Source: an uncultured Synergistia bacterium
GTDB taxonomy: Bacteria; Eremiobacterota; SpSt-956; JAKJGF01
Direction of reading: 5' to 3'
Length of the DNA stretch: 5,277 nucleotides
Assembly: GCA_937888925.1 (NCBI GenBank)
Contig: CALARM010000817.1
Location: forward strand, 1 to 5,277
The notes under the pieces: model-generated
What the model was told of the DNA's origin: nothing
What the model saw: only the letters and a program-made list of their open reading frames with translations
The model's database searches: none
Shown here: positions 1-5,277 of the stretch, piece after piece
How the letters are laid out: every line of letters begins with the position of its first letter
How positions within the stretch are numbered: the first letter of the stretch is position 1
Translations under genes and position numbers: made by a program

Positions 1-2
1 TT

Positions 3-851
3 GCCGACACGGAAGCACTTCTCAGAAATATTCACTTTCTCGATGAAAACTGCGGCTGGGCAGTCGGGTACGGAGGGTTCTTTGACGGTGTTATATTGAA
101 TACTGTAAACGGAGGAAAAAGCTGGACGGTAAAAAAAACTGCAGGTCTTTCGGATATATATTTTGTAAGTCCATCCGAAGGATGGGCAGTGGGAGGAGGA
201 TTAACGGGAGGAATTATTTTATATACCGCTGACGGAGGAAAAACATGGAAAAAGAAAAAAGCGGGTCTCTTTGTACCTGTCCTTAATAAAGTTTATTTTA
301 TTAATTTTACTACCGGCTGGATTGCAGGAGATAAAGGATTTATCCTTCATACGAAAGACGGAGGGAACACATGGGAGAAACAGAAGAGTAATACTTCCAT
401 GGAACTTTATTCAATCCATTTTGTAAATAATAATACGGGATGGATTGCAGGACAGGGGGGATTAATACTTCATACAAAAGACGGGGGAGAGAAATGGATA
501 AAACAGGAAAGCAGAACATCGGCATTCATGAGAAGTGTTTATTTCATTGATGAACTTCATGGCTTCATAACAGGAGACAGGGGAACTCTTCTCTGTACAG
601 AAGACGGAGGGCATAAATGGGAAAAAAAAGAAATTAATTTTTCTTTGAATCTGAATGCAATTACCTTTATTGATAAATATGGTTTTATAGCCGGGGAAAA
701 AGGCACTGTTTTACAATCCGGGGACCGGGGAGAAACATGGGAGAAAATACCCGCTATTACCTCATCAAATCTTTTCGGAATTTATTTTTTAGATAATAAA
801 AAAGGCTTTGTCGCCGGAGAAAAAGGCACTGTTTTGAAATATGGCGATTGA
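3..851 (+). CDS. Ycf48-like / BNR-type seven-repeat beta-propeller protein (5' partial)
   Basis: The frame is open to the left window edge, so the N-terminus, including any signal peptide, is missing; 282 residues are visible and the stop is TGA at 849-851. A TTG at 96 is in frame but sits inside the first visible repeat, so it is not the start. Seven copies of a roughly 41-residue repeat are seen, each with a hydrophobic strand (such as SIHFV or KVYFI), a turn G(W/F)xxG, then a TxDGGxxW motif. The GW/GF pairs fall at visible residues 18, 60, 105, 146, 187, 227 and 268. The last repeat lacks the closing DGG-W strand, as expected if an N-terminal strand completes the final blade. This pattern is that of the photosystem II stability/assembly factor (Ycf48/Hcf136) superfamily, which in non-phototrophs is usually a secreted or envelope protein of unknown role. 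No catalytic motif is visible. The family call is firm; the biological role is unknown. The gene converges on the membrane-protein gene at 858. Confidence 0.85.
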   Translation, partial: ADTEALLRNIHFLDENCGWAVGYGGFFDGVILNTVNGGKSWTVKKTAGLSDIYFVSPSEGWAVGGGLTGGIILYTADGGKTWKKKKAGLFVPVLNKVYFINFTTGWIAGDKGFILHTKDGGNTWEKQKSNTSMELYSIHFVNNNTGWIAGQGGLILHTKDGGEKWIKQESRTSAFMRSVYFIDELHGFITGDRGTLLCTEDGGHKWEKKEINFSLNLNAITFIDKYGFIAGEKGTVLQSGDRGETWEKIPAITSSNLFGIYFLDNKKGFVAGEKGTVLKYGD

Positions 852-857
852 AAAATT

Positions 858-2141
858 TTATCTTGAAAAGACACTCCATCCCCATTTTTTTAATATTTCA
901 GCTCTCTGCCTTACAACGCCGTCAGGAGCATAAAGTATTTTCAGAGTATCATCACTCTGAGTTTCATAGGTTAACAGTAAATGTGTCATACGGGTTCTAT
1001 CTTTTTTATTAAGCATACCTGCTTTAAGACCGAGACCATAGGAACAGGGAAGACCTGCAAATATTATTAAAAACAAAAAAACAGTTAAGATTTTTATGAA
1101 ATTCTTTTTACTATAATGTAAAAGGTCAAGAAACATACAGTATAAAGCTGTTACAGCCATAAGAGAAAAAACTGTATATCTGGGAGTAAAAGCCTGTTCT
1201 ATACCGGAGTTGAGTCTGCCGGCAGAAATAGATAATACAGTCAGAAAAGAAAATATTAACATTGCCACCCAGAAAGAATTTTCATTGAGTCTCTTATATT
1301 TGCAAATCAGAAAAATACACAGGGAAAGTAAGATGAAAAATATTACCGCCCATATAAGAGCCGTACTTTTATCCCAGAAAAGAGATGTTCCGAGACATGT
1401 GAGAAAATAATTCAGAAACTCAGGAATTCTGTGGGAAAAATAGAATATATCAGACGAATTATCCGGCTTTTTATAATTTAGCAGAAATACAGTCCATGCC
1501 AGAATGCCTGTTATTGACCAGAATACGGGATAAAGCTTCTTCTTAGAAAGAATCATGAGTTGTATAAACCCTGCAGGCCATATAAACAGACCCATGGTGC
1601 CGGAAAAGGATGCAACTGTTCCGCTTATAAGGGCTGATATAAAATAGATTATACTGTATTGTTTTTGACAGAGATAAATTGAATAAAAACCTGTTATGGT
1701 AAAAAAGTAAACCATTAAAAACTGTATGTTGAATCCTGTAAGAAATAATTCATACTGCCTCCAGCTAAAAATGAGATACGGTAAAGGTATAAGCCAGAAA
1801 GATACAGGATTTATATTGCATTGATTTTTAATGATAAGAAAAATGATAATAAGGCTTAAAAGAAAAAATCCCATGGTGAAATATATCTCTATAACAGTAT
1901 TATATTTGCTTAAGATACCGATGATTAAGATAAGGATTCTTGGGAAAAATATGATATGATCGCTGTGCTGTGCAAAGAGATCAGACCATGTGAGATTACG
2001 TGAATAAAATTTATCAAAATAAGGTACAAGTTCCCATTCATCCCAGAAAGGAACATTTACGGAAAATAAATATATATAAAAAAACGCCAGTATTACAGGC
2101 ATTATATAGAATACAATAATGAGATATTTTAGTTTTTTCAT
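858..2141 (-). CDS. Polytopic membrane protein, putative GT-C-like glycosyltransferase
   Basis: The product has 427 residues and about ten hydrophobic segments, the first near residues 6-27 and others near 67-79, 87-104, 114-126, 139-157, 163-177, 183-198, 206-221, 261-280, 290-306, 322-340 and 349-365. A basic, soluble tail of about 55 residues closes it. Between the first two segments lie PFWDEW (31-36) and QHSDHIIFFPRI (58-69); further on are WRQYELFLTGF (127-137) and GRLNSGIEQAF-PRY (308-322). From memory, these motifs mark a family of uncharacterised bacterial membrane proteins. An acidic pair in the first extracytoplasmic loop is also where GT-C glycosyltransferases keep their catalytic aspartate. 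Transfer of a sugar from a lipid carrier at the outer membrane face is therefore an inference, not shown. The ATG at 2139-2141 has no clear Shine-Dalgarno sequence upstream (AT-rich), so the start is less certain than for its neighbours. The gene lies 133 nt downstream of glpK on the same strand, across a repeat-rich spacer, and is probably a separate unit. Confidence 0.7.
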   Translation of the reverse strand: MKKLKYLIIVFYIMPVILAFFYIYLFSVNVPFWDEWELVPYFDKFYSRNLTWSDLFAQHSDHIIFFPRILILIIGILSKYNTVIEIYFTMGFFLLSLIIIFLIIKNQCNINPVSFWLIPLPYLIFSWRQYELFLTGFNIQFLMVYFFTITGFYSIYLCQKQYSIIYFISALISGTVASFSGTMGLFIWPAGFIQLMILSKKKLYPVFWSITGILAWTVFLLNYKKPDNSSDIFYFSHRIPEFLNYFLTCLGTSLFWDKSTALIWAVIFFILLSLCIFLICKYKRLNENSFWVAMLIFSFLTVLSISAGRLNSGIEQAFTPRYTVFSLMAVTALYCMFLDLLHYSKKNFIKILTVFLFLIIFAGLPCSYGLGLKAGMLNKKDRTRMTHLLLTYETQSDDTLKILYAPDGVVRQRAEILKKWGWSVFSR

Positions 2142-2153
2142 ATATAGTTTTTA

Positions 2154-3777
<1,624 letters not shown>

Positions 3778-3796
3778 TCACAACCTCTCTAAAAAT

Positions 3797-4177
3797 TTAA
3801 CATGAACCAATTAATTTTTCTGCAAGTTCCAGGAAATTTTTGCCTCTTTGAATTTGAAGTTTTGCATCATCTATCGTTATAACAGCCATAACATCATAGT
3901 CCCCTGTAGTCCTTGCAGTTTCCGCATTAATCAAATATCTGTGAAATTCTTCCGGTATTTTCTTTGTTTTAGCAAATTTTTGCCCGAAAGCAGCAATGAC
4001 AGCAGAATGTTTTGAAAAAACAAGACCTTCTCCGAGTAAAAGGGCTTCTGCAACATAAAACATGGTGTAATAAGCTCTGGAAACAGAAAAATCATAATAG
4101 CCCTGTTCTAAAAGTAACTGTGCAGCGTTCAAGCTGTTTCTGGCCTTTTTTATAAGGGAGAACTGTTCTGAAGTCAT
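3797..4177 (-). CDS. HEPN-domain protein (UPF0332-like), partner of the nucleotidyltransferase
   Basis: This is a 126-residue helical protein with the hallmarks of the HEPN/UPF0332 group (PF05168 type): an N-terminal helix LIKKARNSLNAAQLLLEQG (8-26), then YYDFSVSRAYYTMFYVAEALLL (27-48), KH at 56-57, and ETARTTGDYD at 86-95. HEPN proteins are often RNases and, next to a MNT nucleotidyltransferase, often the toxin of a toxin-antitoxin pair. Here the R-X4-6-H RNase motif of HepT-type toxins is not seen: R89 is followed after four residues by Y94, as I recall for UPF0332 proteins in general. Toxicity is therefore unproven, and a nucleotide- or RNA-binding accessory role is possible. The ATG overlaps the stop of the upstream MNT gene (ATGA), and AAGGA lies eight bases before it, so the pair is translationally coupled. 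The stop is TAA at 3797-3799. Confidence 0.85.
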   Translation of the reverse strand: MTSEQFSLIKKARNSLNAAQLLLEQGYYDFSVSRAYYTMFYVAEALLLGEGLVFSKHSAVIAAFGQKFAKTKKIPEEFHRYLINAETARTTGDYDVMAVITIDDAKLQIQRGKNFLELAEKLIGSC

Positions 4178-4494
4178 AGAATGATTCCTTCTCTGCGAAC
4201 ATTTAACAGTAAAGGACTCATTTCTATTTTATAACGTTCTGAAGACAGGAATATACATGAAACAAGAACATCATGTTTTAAAGAAATTCTGGCAGTAATG
4301 TTTCCTGCTCTTTCTATTTCTTCACCGGGATTTACTGTACCTTCAAGAATAACCATAATGTCTATGTCAGAATCATAACAATTCTCTTCACGGGCATGAG
4401 AACCAAAAAGAATTATGTGAACAAGCCTTTCCCCGTAAAGAGATTTTAAAGAATCGCTTAATTCTGTTAAAATATTCCGTAATTTCTGATCCAT
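4174..4494 (-). CDS. MNT-type nucleotidyltransferase (MntA-like antitoxin candidate)
   Basis: This 106-residue minimal nucleotidyltransferase belongs to the DNA polymerase beta superfamily. The active-site signature is intact: ILFGSHAREENCYDSDIDIMV at about residues 28-48 gives G31-S32, R35 and the metal-binding D43 and D45, fitting GS-X10-DXD exactly. D75 in LKHDVLV is a plausible third carboxylate, and NVRREGI near the C-terminus is typical of the family. In the studied MntA/HepT pair the enzyme neutralises its HEPN partner by adding AMP to a tyrosine; the same is inferred here from the adjacent HEPN gene. The start ATG is at 4492-4494 with AAGGA nine bases upstream, and an in-frame TGA at 4522-4524 rules out a much longer protein. 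It is the first gene of the two-gene cassette and lies 148 nt downstream of glpF. Substrate (AMP or another nucleotide) is unknown. Confidence 0.88.
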   Translation of the reverse strand: MDQKLRNILTELSDSLKSLYGERLVHIILFGSHAREENCYDSDIDIMVILEGTVNPGEEIERAGNITARISLKHDVLVSCIFLSSERYKIEMSPLLLNVRREGIIL

Positions 4495-4566
4495 TATATT
4501 TAATCCTTTTTTTATGTTCCTTCATATATATTTTACCATGTCTTCAGTTCATTTCATAGTATTTAG

Positions 4567-4623
4567 AGTGAAAGATGAAAAGTGAAAAAGATTGGATGTT
4601 ACCTGCTATTCACTATTCACTAA
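4567..4623. repeat. Second heptanucleotide-phased repeat element, downstream of glpF
   Basis: On one 7-nt phase the units from 4568 are GTGAAAG, ATGAAAA, GTGAAAA, AGATTGG, ATGTTAC, CTGCTAT, TCACTAT, TCACTAA. The GTGAA units on the left are complementary to the TTCAC units on the right: AGTGAA at 4581-4586 pairs with TTCACT at 4609-4614, and after one mismatch TGAA (4576-4579) pairs with TTCA (4616-4619 region). It shares the TTCACT core and the left-GTGA/right-TCAC plan with the element after glpK, but is shorter and more diverged. It ends about 20 nt from the glpF stop codon. The rest of the spacer (4495-4566) is AT-rich and holds the ribosome-binding site of the MNT gene; no convincing promoter was seen. 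Confidence 0.65.
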
Positions 4624-4642
4624 TCGTAAGAAAACATACTCC

Positions 4643-5277
4643 CTATGGCACCCATAATTTCAAACACATGGTATAAATAACAGCACCGATAATTCCTCCA
4701 ATGAGAGGTGCAAATACCGGTATGGGAGCATATGACCAGCCTGAATCCCTTTTTCCCGGTATGGGAAGAAGAAAGTGAGCGATTCTGGGGCCTAAATCCC
4801 TTGCAGGATTTATTGCATAACCTGTAGGACCTCCCAGACTCAATCCTATGGCAAATACAAGTACGCCTACAAGAAATGCACCCATATGTTCTATTTTATT
4901 ATGTTCATCTGTAATCCCAAGCACTCCTATTAATAATATGGCAGAACCTATGATTTCAGTAATAACATTTGAAACATTATTCCTTATGGCAGGCATGGTA
5001 CAGAATATGCCGAGTTTTGCATCGGGATTATCTGTTTCTTTAAAATGATCCATGTAGGAGAGATATACAAGAACTGCGCCACAGAAAGCACCGGCCATCT
5101 GAGAAATAATATATGGTGGTACAAGAGACCACGATAATTTTCCAAGAACTGCCATGGAAAGAGTTACCGCCGGATTCAGATGGGCACCGCTTACCCATCC
5201 CGTTACATACACTGCCACTGCTACACCGAAGGCCCATCCGGCAGTAATGACAATCCACCCTCCTCCTTCACCTTTAC
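4643..5277 (-). CDS. glpF: Glycerol facilitator, aquaglyceroporin (MIP family; 5' partial)
   Basis: GlpF is an inner-membrane channel of the aquaporin (MIP) family that lets glycerol and small polyols diffuse in. The frame stays open through the right window edge, so the N-terminus is missing (roughly 25-40 residues by comparison with the family); 210 residues are visible and the stop is TAG at 4643-4645. A GTG at 5216-5218 could be mistaken for a start, but the codons before it read GWIVITAGWAFGVA, conserved MIP helix sequence. Both pore half-helix motifs are present: SGAHLNPAVTL (NPA at 5168-5176) and TGYAINPARDLGPR (NPARD at 4796-4810). The Asp after NPAR marks glycerol facilitators rather than water-only aquaporins. 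In the selectivity filter, a Trp aligns with E. coli W48 and the Arg is kept, while Tyr takes the place of F200. glpK lies downstream on the same strand, supporting a role in glycerol uptake, though two unrelated genes now stand between them. Confidence 0.94.
   Translation of the reverse strand, partial: KGEGGGWIVITAGWAFGVAVAVYVTGWVSGAHLNPAVTLSMAVLGKLSWSLVPPYIISQMAGAFCGAVLVYLSYMDHFKETDNPDAKLGIFCTMPAIRNNVSNVITEIIGSAILLIGVLGITDEHNKIEHMGAFLVGVLVFAIGLSLGGPTGYAINPARDLGPRIAHFLLPIPGKRDSGWSYAPIPVFAPLIGGIIGAVIYTMCLKLWVP

Noticed and set aside
96..98. TTG as the start codon of the propeller gene
   Set aside because: The 31 codons before it are open and encode the first strands of a typical repeat (IHFLDENCGWAVG), so the gene begins outside the window.
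1210..1410. Open frame of 66 codons on the plus strand
   Set aside because: Antisense to the membrane-protein gene, with no domain or ribosome-binding site support; likewise 340-525 minus and 4848-5048 plus.
4525..4560. Sigma-70 promoter for the MNT gene on the minus strand
   Set aside because: TAAAAT and TATATT resemble a -10 box but no upstream -35 matches better than three of six bases, and AT-rich sequence gives such hits by chance.
5216..5218. GTG as the start codon of glpF
   Set aside because: The preceding in-frame codons encode conserved MIP helix sequence including the Trp of the selectivity filter; the gene runs off the right edge.
5040..5258. Open frame of 72 codons on the minus strand
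   Set aside because: It overlaps glpF in another frame, and the glpF frame encodes the NPA motif there; the cysteine-rich product is a frame-shift artefact.

Overview
The window comes from an AT-rich bacterial chromosome. The organism cannot be named from this sequence. The gene families present (GlpF/GlpK, a nucleotidyltransferase/HEPN pair, a Ycf48-type beta-propeller and a GT-C-like membrane protein) occur in many anaerobic and uncultured lineages. The heptanucleotide repeats in the spacers resemble those described from cyanobacteria and also seen in other phyla, so they do not fix the taxon. Nothing looks viral or plasmid-like, and there is no transposase, integrase, tRNA, rRNA or CRISPR array.

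Layout, left to right. Positions 1-851 (+) hold the 3' part of a gene for a seven-repeat, probably secreted beta-propeller of the Ycf48/BNR type. It meets, end to end with only 6 nt between, a minus-strand gene (858-2141) for a 427-residue polytopic membrane protein that looks like a GT-C-type glycosyltransferase. A short spacer (2142-2274) follows, built almost entirely on a 7-nt lattice and containing a strong inverted repeat. Then, all on the minus strand and read from right to left, come glpF (5277 to 4643, its start outside the window), a second heptad-repeat spacer (4495-4642), a MNT-type nucleotidyltransferase (4494 to 4174), a HEPN/UPF0332 protein (4177 to 3797, ATGA overlap), and glpK (3774 to 2275, 22 nt after the HEPN gene).

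Functionally, GlpF admits glycerol by facilitated diffusion and GlpK traps it as sn-glycerol 3-phosphate. The unusual point is the two-gene MNT/HEPN cassette, of the kind that often acts as a toxin-antitoxin pair, lying between the two and packed tightly against glpK. It may be a passenger in a disrupted glpFK operon, or it may be co-expressed with glycerol uptake. The HEPN protein lacks the classical R-X4-6-H RNase motif; a tyrosine stands where the histidine would be.

The best candidates for something little described are the two spacer elements. Each is an array of diverged 7-mers kept in one common 7-nt phase, with GTGA-like units on one side and TCAC-like units on the other. Each lies at the 3' end of a glp gene, and one supplies the glpK stop codon. 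No complete new defence or metabolic system is evident.
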